Origin: Hydractinia symbiolongicarpus
Taxonomy: Eukaryota > Cnidaria > Hydrozoa > Anthoathecata > Hydractiniidae
DNA: 64,000 nt
Assembly (NCBI RefSeq): GCF_029227915.1
Contig: NC_079888.1
Span: forward strand, 5,033,001 to 5,097,000
Direction: 5' to 3'
The translations under genes were made by a program, and so were the position numbers. Under the pieces are notes generated by a model, which saw only the letters and a list, made by a program, of their open reading frames with translations, was not told where the DNA came from and searched no databases. The number at the start of each line of letters is the position of its first letter. The stretch's first letter is position 1. Positions 37,301 to 64,000 of the stretch are shown here, piece by piece.

Positions 37301-37442
37301 TCCCAAACACAGAACGGAGTTGTTGCAAAACTGCTTTATCATCAGCATGAAAGTCTTCAAAATGAGATGCCAGATTTGTAGGTGATTTCAAATCTTTTAA
37401 GCATATGGGACACAGGAATCCTTCTCTTATATCTTCTTCCAT
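31362..37442 (-). CDS. RBSN: Rabenosyn-5 (FYVE-domain Rab4/Rab5 effector)
   Basis: Eight exons in coding order: 37442-37157, 36968-36868, 36400-36337, 36032-35871, 35427-35307, 33277-33209, 32911-32825 and 31947-31362. Phases all fit, giving 491 residues. Exon 1 has the N-terminal C2H2 finger (FLCPICLKDL...ASHFEDFH). Exon 2 has VVETNKLLIRLEK. Exons 4-5 form the FYVE finger: WQND, CPNC, RRHHCRLCG, CEKC, then CDPC after an insert. Exons 6-8 form the helical region (NAGETEYG, LGLEKEKQPHPQ, LPSKEQY). The C-terminal Rab5-binding hairpin reads IENIKGYIAQAREDKR. The protein should bind PI3P on early endosomes and act in fusion and recycling. Vertebrate forms are longer (about 784 aa) and carry NPF motifs for EHD proteins, of which none is seen here. 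A short exon between exons 5 and 6 may be missing. Confidence 0.92.
33273..33465 (+). repeat. ~92-bp direct duplication overlapping an RBSN splice acceptor
   Basis: Two imperfect copies share ATTCTCTAAA-(C/A)-(A/G)-TTAACTA, TTTGTTTC-(T/A)-GTATG, ACTTCTTGCTCTC and GTTCATA. They start near 33275 and 33364. The left copy contains the acceptor and first bases of RBSN exon 6, so the right copy carries a decoy splice site upstream of the real one. Confidence 0.7.
35127..35250 (+). mobile_element. Very short Helitron-like element in an RBSN intron
   Basis: It starts TCATGGAAACC and ends with the hairpin GTGGATTTTTCCAC, then TGGCCACCGACTAG before T. This is the same kind of 3' hairpin plus CTAG ending as the 3.9-9.4 kb array, although the body is different. 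GCCTGTCTGTC near its start parallels the CTGTCTGTC of the array units. It is about 124 bp long and carries no coding sequence. Confidence 0.6.
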
Positions 37443-37789
37443 TTTATTAATACACTATAACATACAAATAACATAAAACTAACCTTGGTTAATAAACTAA
37501 TGCTGTAAAAATTAGTTTAATGGTTTTAATTTTGACAGGAATAACTCTAAGTTAAAATAATTTTAAAAATGTCCCAATACCTGGAACAAATGCCTATGAA
37601 GATGTGTGACAAAAATTGGGTTGAAACTGGCTAGCATTTTGTCAAAGCAGAAAACGTTGGTAGCCAGTGGTTTGCAAAGTATGCTAGAAGGTATAAATAT
37701 ATATTTATTATAATATATACTTAATATAATATATACTTTCCGAAACAAGGAAATATAAGAAATATAAGAGGCTGTAAAAGATTAAAGAA

Positions 37790-37980
37790 TGTAGGGGTCC
37801 CAGGGCAAAAAAAACACAGATTTTATTTATGATTTTATGGAGAGACTTGATACAAAGGAAGGTGAGTTTAGATCTAACACAGTCTAGATCAGATTGGAAG
37901 AGGGTCATTAATATACCCCGTCCAACCCATGCTAGTATAGAAAACGGACGTTAAGCCGAGAATGATGATGATGATGATGC
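37790..37980 (+). repeat. LINE/SINE-type 3' tail ending in a (GAT)n tract
   Basis: The phrase CCCCGTCCAACCCATGCTAG is followed by ATAGAAAACGGACGTTAAGCCGAGA and five GAT repeats. It resembles a retroposon 3' end widespread in marine invertebrate genomes (CCCATGCTAGCATGGAAA... (GAT)n). No reverse transcriptase is attached, so this is a tail-only copy. Confidence 0.5.
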
Positions 37981-38249
37981 CAATTTACACCCTATCCTAT
38001 TTTATGCCCTTTACTTCCAATTTTATGCTATTTGTTATGAAAATTTAACTAATTTTATGCCAATGCCTAATTTTGATAACCGTATGGTTCAATGGTCCTT
38101 ACTAATTTCTCACAGATGGACAAACCTACAAAAACTGGATAACCCTCGGAAAAGTGGATAAACACATAAAAGTGCTTTGAATTTGCTTTGAGAGTCTATA
38201 CTGTTACCACCAAGGTTCATTGCTAAACAATGGGTTAAATCAATAAAGT

Positions 38250-38595
38250 CTAAGGGTTTGCCTCAAAAATTTGCTTCTGGTTTTTATCAACTATCTGCAA
38301 AGCTTGTAAAATTTCTGCCTCTGTTACAAAATTTTCTTGCTTTAGGAACAAACTGCCTTGACTAGGACTTAACTTGCCATCTTTGGAACTAGTTGTAAAT
38401 GTCCTCTGGTTGATAAGGTCTTTTTTGACACATATGCATGACACTTTGCATGTGATTTTACTTCAGATAACCCACTGTTGTCAATTTTGTACGCTTTAAC
38501 ACTAATTTTACAACAAGCTGAAAATTTATCATTTTTAACAAAACTCAGCCAAGGATAGCTTTTTCCCCACTCTGGACGGTGTTTAATCGATCACT
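38250..38595 (-). pseudogene. BED/TTF-like zinc-finger transposase N-terminal fragment
   Basis: On the minus strand, with one frame interruption, a segment reads YPWLSFVKNDKFSACCKISV and then LSEVKSHAKCHAYV. This is the W...C..C...H....H spacing of BED-like fingers found at the N-terminus of hAT-type transposases. The next open piece contains VTEAEILQALQIVDKNQ, a block that commonly follows the finger in such proteins. The frame ends at 38250 and no catalytic domain follows. The family assignment is tentative. Confidence 0.5.
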
Positions 38596-39279
38596 ATTGT
38601 AATTACTAACCTTGAAAAAAGTTGTTCTACTCTCTTCTCGACTTAAACAATTGCTACATAAAACTCTGGGAAATGTCATAAGAATAATGAATGCTGAGTA
38701 AAGAACAAACAAAATTAAAAATAACTGCATAAACAAAATATTGGAGAACACATGTACAAAAATTATGATTTTTTATGCCAAAAAATCAATTTTATTCTAC
38801 TTTTATGATTTCTGGGAAAACATTGCTCATTTTATAATTTTTTATGATTTTATGCTGGCTGGGAGCCCTAAGTGTGATACTAATAAAAAAATAAAGACAT
38901 AGCCACTTACTGCAAGCAGGTATCATATTCTCGTAGATTAACATCATGTTATCATACTAGCAATATTGCAATATAATACTTTGGCTATACTGCAAATAAA
39001 ACGTAGCTTTAGGCTATATTTATATATGAGCACCATATTATGTTGGAGAAAAAAGTGCAACCCTTATGTAATATATTGAGATTTTTTACAGTGTAAGCTC
39101 TACCTACAATATCATTTACCTACCATGGCATGGCTGCTTTTCGGGAAACGTTCCTAATTTGCCAAAAAATATGTTGTGTTCGCGTCCTAAGACCCCACAA
39201 AAATGAGTCGGTCGAGCGTTCAGGCATATTTTTTCCTGGGATTTTCAGATTGGAGCAAGCAAATATCTATAGATAGATA

Positions 39280-39595
39280 GATGTGCATATTTTACATGGC
39301 TGGCCTCACAAATATCGAGGGATATACCCTGTCTATTATTTTTAGGAGGGGCCATGGCTTAGATGGAGAGTCCTAGAGTATTTAATGGTCATTTTGAGCT
39401 ACACAGACCCTGCGCTCTACTAGACAACTCCCGGCAACATCCAACAGCCCACACATTGTGCCATCTCCCGAATTTCCCTCACATGACTTGGGTTAACCCG
39501 GGGCTATGACAACATTCCACTCGCCCATCAAGAGGAATCGATCTGCAGTCTCCCGCAGAGTACAGGAGTTATAACCACATCTATGTGAAAAATGG
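39280..39595 (-). repeat. tRNA-derived SINE, near full length
   Basis: Read on the minus strand are a tRNA-like head (GTGGTTATAACTCCTGTACTC, B box GATCGATTCC), the shared GTTAACCCAAGTCATGTGAGGG, and then GACTCTCCATCTAAGCCATGG. It ends in a TCTATCTATC-type tail with TACATGGCTGGCC. It is the longest of four copies in the window. Confidence 0.75.
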
Positions 39596-40201
39596 CCCTA
39601 TAACGTGACCTTCACCACATACCTGTACTTATCAAGACCAGACATCAGTTTTTTATAATATATAGTAGTGTGTTATAACCTAACAAGAAGTATTATATTA
39701 GCTAAACACGTGGAGTTCAGTAGATAGCTAGCTATACAGAGTAAACAAACACAAAAATGAATAAAAATTTGTGTACAGATATCATTGTTATTCAGTGCCT
39801 AGGAAAAGGGCAGGATAGGAGAAAAGAAAGGGGGAAGGTCAGATCAGGTCTACATAACAAAAACCTGTGCAGAATTATGCGACGGGCCGAATGTTTTGAT
39901 GGCCGAATATACGGACCGACAATTTCTGAGAAAGCAAACTCGATCTTCTTTTTCGCTACTCGTGTCTGCCATTATGAAAATGTTCTGAATAACGGGCTAA
40001 AGTAGCAAAGTATATAAAATTGGTTGATACCATTGAATTAATTAGACGAACGGTCAAGATAAAGTAGCATTTGCGCAATGATCAACAAAACTTGGTCTTT
40101 TTTACGAAACCGATATCGACGTGGCCTAAAGGCCGTTAAACATACAGAAACCGAAAGGAGTTACAATTACACTAGGATTTCATACAACTAATATTGCCAA
40201 A

Positions 40202-44200
<3,999 letters not shown>

Positions 44201-44228
44201 ACGTTATCACCTGAATCTTTTTATCCTG

Positions 44229-44234
44229 AATAAA
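44229..44234 (+). promoter_or_regulatory. Poly(A) signal AATAAA of the ARF gene
   Basis: Exact AATAAA 29 bases after the ARF stop codon, followed by a T-rich stretch. The placement makes it a good 3'-end candidate with a very short 3' UTR. Confidence 0.55.
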
Positions 44235-45755
44235 TATTTATTTTTGTTAGTAACCGTTTCATGTTTCCAACGTTTCATGTTTTGTGCGAACTTGACACAA
44301 TTTCTCCTCACTTCTACATGAAGAAATATTTTCAATCACCTACAGAGTTCTTTGTATCACTACTCGCGTTCCATCAACAATTTTTTTATTTTATCACTAC
44401 TCGTGCCCCATCACGTCACTCCTAACTGTCTATCTTCCGTATTTCCTTTTTGTTATTAATTTCACTGTGTTGTTTCAAAGTATAGCCTCTTGTTTATATT
44501 TGTTTATATGTGCAGTATCTGTGGTTGTTCTAGCGAACGTCAGAATTATACCGCCATTTTTAGTTACCTGTGCGATATATTTACAGCGAAATTTATACTT
44601 GTGTGCCATTGCGACGGAGGGTTTAATATGTTTAAAAAATTTAATACTAAATATATGAAAAAAATGTTCAACTTCTGTTCGTTAATTTTTTGTTTGGGGG
44701 TTGGTTACAATGCTTTTATCATCGGGAACAGTTTTGATGTTTCTTATTGGCAACACTTGCTATGGAATTCAAATCTTCTATTAGTGTAGTCAAATTAGTG
44801 ATCAACCCGGAAAAAATGGTTAACTTACTAAATTTGGTATTAACAGAACCGCAATTTTATGTAGAATAACATATCAAAAATCCTCCGTAAAATATCTTGG
44901 GCAACATTGTTTTTTTCGGGTCAAATCCGGGAGGGGGTATTTTGGCCCAGTCAAAAAATGGGTTTTTCGTGCGATTTTCTCGAATATGGTCATGCTATAT
45001 ACCGTTAGAAGCGAAATTTTATTCTGATTACAAAATATACAGGGTCAAGTTCCGCTGTCTGAAAAGTTTTATCATCCCAAATCTCTCAACTTTATAATTG
45101 TGTATTGCTTCTGTTCACCTCCCAAACTTGTGTTGCTTACTTTGACTTAGACTATTTATTTTCATTGTGACGACGGGGTGTTATTATTCTATCAGCAAAT
45201 TTATTATTGGAAATTCATTTCACGACGATCTACAGAAGTCAAATCTTGAAATTTCCCCCTTGGCACTAAGAATGGTAAAGTGTCATGGAAACTCTATTAA
45301 AGAAAACGTCACTGACCTCTGATAAGAACTTCAAAGGCTATCTTATCTCAATAAAAAGACCTGAAATAAATTGAAATTGTGCAAAAAATACTAGATTATT
45401 CACAAAAAAACTTTCATTTGAGAGTAAAGGAATGTTAACTTTTCATTGAGCACGACATCTATGGTGAATCTGCTTGTTGTTTGTTCATATTTCATAAGAA
45501 CTACCATCCCATCCACAAGTTTCAGCGTTATCGAAACTACCAATTGCTACGTTGTAACAGCTACCTTCTCTTTAAAGTGTTTTATGATTCCTTTTTCTTT
45601 GGCTGTTGTGGGTGTGTGTTGACTGGAAAACGAAGGCACATTTTTTAACATTTTGAGAATGTACAGGTAGAATTCCTTTATATTAATTTGTATAAATCAC
45701 ACCCTTAGTTTTAAACAGGCCTAAGTCCAAAATTTTATCCAGGTTCAAATCCAAA

Positions 45756-46277
45756 AGCTGTTCTGGTATACGTTTTATAATTTTACCACGTTTATTATTT
45801 ACTACTCAATATCTTAGCAAGATTTATTTTTTGCAAAATTAATTTCGTAAACACAAACGTTTGTGCTTTGGACATAAGGATATAGGGATTGCAATTGAAA
45901 TTGAAAATCACCAATTAGAGGATTGATCTGAAGGGAAAACATTGCTGTATATCACAGAGTTTATTGAAGTGTTGAGACTGGTTGTTGATATGGTATAGAA
46001 GCAAGAAAAAAGATTCGTACAGCAAATGGATAAAATAACAAAGTCAAAGTCTGCTGAGTGGCCAAAAAACGAAGATGCTAGAAAAAGTTTCGATCACGAG
46101 GCCCATTACATGAACAAAGTTCTTTTCACAGTATTTTTTAGGCCTTACACTTGCTTTTGAACAAATTATTCCTGTACCATGAAGCATTTTTGTGCATTTT
46201 AAACCAGATAATATGCTAAGATATTGAGTAGTAAATAATAAACGTGGTAAAATTATAAAACGTATACCAGAACAGCT
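45756..46277. mobile_element. MITE/fold-back element with 62-bp terminal inverted repeats
   Basis: The left arm 45756-45817 (AGCTGTTCTGGTATACG ... CAATATCTTAG) is repeated, inverted, at 46216-46277. I could see no mismatch across 62 bases. The 398-bp interior has no coding potential on either strand. Such long, near-identical inverted arms around a short non-coding core are typical of non-autonomous DNA transposons. Target duplications were not resolved. Confidence 0.85.
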
Positions 46278-46469
46278 GTTAAAACTCACCTTCGTTTCCA
46301 GGGATGTTTGCCTTTTCGTTATGAGAGGTGACGGCGATATCGAAAAAGCCAAAACCCCTGGTGACGAAGGTGTTTAATGGAGGTGTGGCAACCGTGCAAT
46401 GTTGATCAAAACATGTTGAGACAAGACAGCTATTTTCGAAGTTCGTCGCCACAAGTAATTTGTAACAAA

Positions 46470-46597
46470 CTAGTCGGTGACCCGTGGAAAAATCCACAGG
46501 ACCGCCCGTCTTTTATATTGCATTTCGTGTCTCCGTAAGAAAAATACAAACAAACGCACGAACAGGCAGACGGAATACAGCTATTATTAATGGGAAT
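46470..46597 (-). mobile_element. Very short Helitron-like element
   Basis: On the minus strand it ends with GTGGATTTTTCCAC, then GGGTCACCGACTAG before T. Near its start it has ATTAATAATAGCTGTATTCC followed by GTCTGCCTG, paralleling the starts of array units at 3.9-9.4 kb. The 3' end at 46470 is almost identical to that of the copy at 35250 (CACCGACTAG). It is about 128 bp and non-coding. Confidence 0.6.
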
Positions 46598-47786
46598 TAA
46601 GGGTGTTCGTGGGGCCCCAACGTGGCATTTGGGCATGCGGGCGTGATAGAGATATGACACTGACAAATTTAAATACTGACTGCCTACGTGTGTGCCAACG
46701 TAGAGACTACTGTCTGCAACACATTGAACGTTTGACCCTTTTGTCCATACGTAAATGAGAAAAACTGCCTTCGTCTTAAAAGATCTTTAGTCCAAGATTG
46801 TAGAATATAAATTTGTTGATAGCGTTGTTATACAAAAAAATAACATTTCGGAATTTTATTTTACAGTCTCTCCAAGAAAATAGCAACACAATACACAGGC
46901 GAGAATTAAAGCGGCAATCGGACATGACATATCAGGCAAATTTCGGCATATAGGGAAATTTACATCAGAAAAATCACCAAGATAAAAATATAAAAATTTG
47001 CAGAAGACGAGAAGGCAATCTTTTTTGAATGCCAGAGAGACTGTTCATTTCAAACGCAGTAACTATATAGATATAATTCTTCACTCCTCAGACAAACATA
47101 TGCCTAATTTTTTGTAACATATAAAGTTGGTCCAAATATTATTTAAGAGGTTTTTTAGATGTAGCAAATCTGTGTTCGAGCAAACTCGTCAAACGAAGGA
47201 ACTTATTCTTGAAACCGATCAAATTCAGATCCTTAGATCCAAGATGCAAAGCTAGAAATTGATCAAGTCAATTTTCCCATTTAATGCCGCTATTTTAATT
47301 TTTTTGTTTGTTTACTGTGCTAAATTTGGTCAAAAAACCAAGCAACCATATCTAGCAGGCAAACTGTAAATTTTTCATGTCTAAAGGAGGCTATAAACAA
47401 ACCATACCCGCTCAGACGTTATTTAACAAAAAAACCTTGGAATTAATCTTTTAAATACATTTTCATACATATCAATACTCTAAAAAATACAACCATAATA
47501 GTACCTTAATAACGAGGTTTCCATAATTTAAGTTCAAGTTGGTGTATCGTTTAATAACGTTAGCCACAGGTTACTTATGGCTGCTTTTCGAACCAATAAG
47601 CAAACGCAAGGCGTTCTATTTTCATTGTAAATTAAAACAAAACAAAACAAAAAAGCGTTCACTCCATTGTCTTCTTTGGTCCACTGGATTTTATACACTC
47701 AACGACTCAATCAAACCTGTGTTTAGCGGGTCACTAAAGATTAGCGTTCTTTGCACATTTTACAGGTGGTAGTTTCGCGGTATAGT

Positions 47787-61909
<14,123 letters not shown>

Positions 61910-61996
61910 TTTGGTAGTATGGTATCTTGTTTTTGTATAACAACCTGACAGCAGCAATTTCCTCAATACAGCTGATGATTGACAACAGATCGTTAC

Positions 61997-62009
61997 TTTC
62001 CCGCGAAAA
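61997..62009 (-). promoter_or_regulatory. Palindromic E2F-type site in the proposed MCM2 promoter
   Basis: TTTCCCGCGAAAA is a perfect match to the E2F consensus on both strands (TTTCCCGC / TTTTCGCGG). It lies 88 bases upstream of the proposed MCM2 start codon on the minus strand. MCM genes are well-known E2F targets in animals. The site's position therefore supports both the promoter and the short first exon. Confidence 0.6.
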
Positions 62010-64000
62010 CCTTGGTCGTGATCAGGTCTGAGGTTACCAAAAACTGTAAGTAATATTACATTAACTACTTCGTCAGTGCGACCAAGGTTGTATGTTTTTA
62101 CCGGCTAAAACGGCAGAACAGGGTCGCAACAACAGTCACCGAGGCCCTTGGAAAGTGTGGCTATGCGTAAGACGTAATGATCACGCGGTAAAACAAAATT
62201 AGACTTGATGAACTAGTGTGTGCAAAAGTACAAATTGCTATAGAAAAGTGAAAGTACCTGCTCAAAAATCGAATATAATACATATAATATGAAATAAAGT
62301 TTCAGATAACTTAAGACGTGTGTTCTCTTTTGATCAAAACAATATTTTACCTTCGTTAATTAAGTTTGAAAAAAGCGTCCAGCCTAGCTGCCTTAATCGT
62401 ACCTTGTGTCACTTGTACTTAGTTTTATCAGTTTAAGTATTGCGCACCTTCCAACAGTTCAATCCAAGTACACAACCGTAAAGAGAGCAGGCTGATCAAA
62501 AGATTTTGCTTAATATTTCAACTACAATTTGACTTTAATTCTTGCATGTCATACTCCAAAGTTATTTTTCTCAGTTTTTGGCACACAATATATTAACTAG
62601 CCTAGCTGACTAACCTTGTACTCTTTCCATAATTGCGTGGAATATTCTAGAAATACCTAATAAAATGATATCAATGCTTTAGTTATGAAGATAGACCGTT
62701 CGAAAGTGAAGAAAGGAACATCTGAAGTGGTAATATTTCATTTCTTTTCTTTAAAAAGTTATATTTATGTCACTCTTGCTATATGTTCACGTGATTATAG
62801 TTCTAGTGTATTAGCACCCTAAATTATGTGATTGTCTAAACAAAGCCTCATGGCTTCGAATTATTCCACCTCATTATATAATTATCTATTCTGATGAAGG
62901 TATGACAATTCCGCTTTGCTTCATAACTTTAGCTAGCTATAGATGAAGGATCTTTAAAAGTTCCCTAGAAAGCTTTTTATTTTTTTGAAAAATCTTTATC
63001 TGGTCTCCGAGTTATGTCTTAAAAGTTGCGCTAATTATGCGAAATTATGATGTGGTGAGTTAGCATTAAGCATAAGTATGGTAACTAAATATAAAAATTT
63101 ATGTAAAATGTTCAAAACGTGTCAAAGTAAACGGCCAGAAAACATTTTTAACTCATGGCGTGTCAAAATGTTAAATTAACACCGGCAGAGCATGCTCATG
63201 ACATAATGCATAATTAGTGAATCTTCTTAGTCCAAATTCTAACGAACCAATCAATGATTTTACAAATTTTACAAAATATATCTTTCAAGCTCTTTCATAT
63301 GCAATTAACTTTATTTTTCGAGGGAGGTAACCTTTAAAACAACAAGAAGTCAAGTATATGCGCAGGGTCGAGCAAAAGAAATCTGAAACTAGTTGTGTGA
63401 TTTACGTTTTAATTCCTTAATGTGTTTTTTTTCATTGTGATACCTATTAAAATTGTTTCTGTTGAAATGGTCAAAAAGCAGACACATTGTGACACAACAT
63501 TAGGAAAACTTGGTGACGTAAATTAACAAGAGGATCTGTAGAGAAAAGCAAATGTTGCAATAAATTTTTTTTCTAAATATTCTCTGGTTTGTCTAATTAA
63601 GTTTGCTTTGTATTCACTGAATTATCACAAAGAGAAAAAATTAAAATGCCATGCCTCCACGTGCACACATTTTCTCATTGGTAAGCTATCCCAGTGTTGT
63701 TTGGGCTGTCAATTCTGTCAATTACACAAGTTTCAGTACCAGTGAAATTGGATGGTAGATTCTGGTCATAAGGCAGGCCTTGCCATGAGCAAATAACCTC
63801 CCAGGAAATTAATTGCTAGCGTCAGAGTGTCCATGTGAGCAATTTTGCTTGCCATTTAGTCTCTCACTGCATCTTTTTCAGGTGAGGCGTGCGCCTTGAC
63901 ACACACCTAAACTGTTTCAGGCGTAGCTCGTTTTGAACTTTTTTCGGTTAAAACGTCCGATAGATTTCCGTCTTGGTCGGACACTTTTAGATCTCAGAAT
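62010..64000. other. MCM2 upstream flank, no gene seen
   Basis: AT-rich sequence without recognisable exons or long open frames. A GC-richer patch at about 63660-63960 shows no coding features. The first few hundred bases may hold regulatory sequence for MCM2. No divergent gene start could be supported. Confidence 0.45.

Larger units (their letters stand above)
37443..40201. other. Intergenic region between divergent RBSN and ARF genes
   Basis: It holds the 5' flanks of both genes plus three repeat relics: a LINE-like tail near 37.8-38.0 kb, a zinc-finger transposase fragment at 38.2-38.6 kb and a SINE at 39.3-39.6 kb. No further gene could be supported. The small open frame at 39757-40005 lacks domain or splice support. 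Confidence 0.5.
44235..47786. other. Convergent intergenic region between ARF and MCM2
   Basis: No gene was found; short open frames lack domains. It contains a fold-back element (45756-46277) and a short Helitron-like end (46470-46597). The rest is AT-rich unique sequence that should include the 3' UTR of MCM2 at the right edge. Confidence 0.5.

Overview
This is eukaryotic, animal nuclear DNA. It is AT-rich, its genes are split into many short GT-AG exons, and it is full of transposable elements. Three conserved animal genes can be rebuilt exon by exon: rabenosyn-5, a class II ARF GTPase and MCM2. The TE mix (Ginger1-type integrase plus Ulp1 peptidase, BEL/Pao, DDE_1, tandem Helitron-like units, tRNA-derived SINEs) and the unusual leucine-rich-repeat/death-domain genes fit a cnidarian, perhaps a hydrozoan. 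That placement is inference.

Left part (1-22.2 kb, + strand): the 3' half of an intact-looking gene (865-3035) encodes leucine-rich repeats, a charged linker, a death-like helical domain and a C-terminal death domain. A second, decayed copy with the same exon order lies at 16358-22234. Further upstream on the same strand are a frameshifted Ras/Rab-like G domain (9579-9939) and a two-exon PH-domain segment (11992-12229), possibly the 5' half of the second copy. Between the copies is a head-to-tail array of Helitron-like units (3937-9409). The second copy carries a 15-bp minisatellite, a DDE_1 transposon insertion, in-frame stops, frameshifts and a lost splice acceptor.

Middle (22.7-31 kb): a broken Ginger1-like transposon and a broken BEL/Pao retrotransposon lie side by side on the minus strand. 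They are followed by about 5 kb of non-coding, repeat-rich DNA.

Right part: rabenosyn-5 (RBSN, minus, 31362-37442, endosomal Rab effector) lies divergently from an ARF4/5-like GTPase (plus, 40202-44200, Golgi/endosome coat recruitment). MCM2 (minus, 47787-61909, replicative helicase) converges on ARF. The proposed first MCM2 exon encodes only Met-Ser and lies about 90 bp from a perfect palindromic E2F-type site. Introns and spacers hold several fold-back/MITE-like elements, minisatellites and SINE copies. No rRNA gene, functional tRNA gene, CRISPR array or prokaryotic feature was seen.
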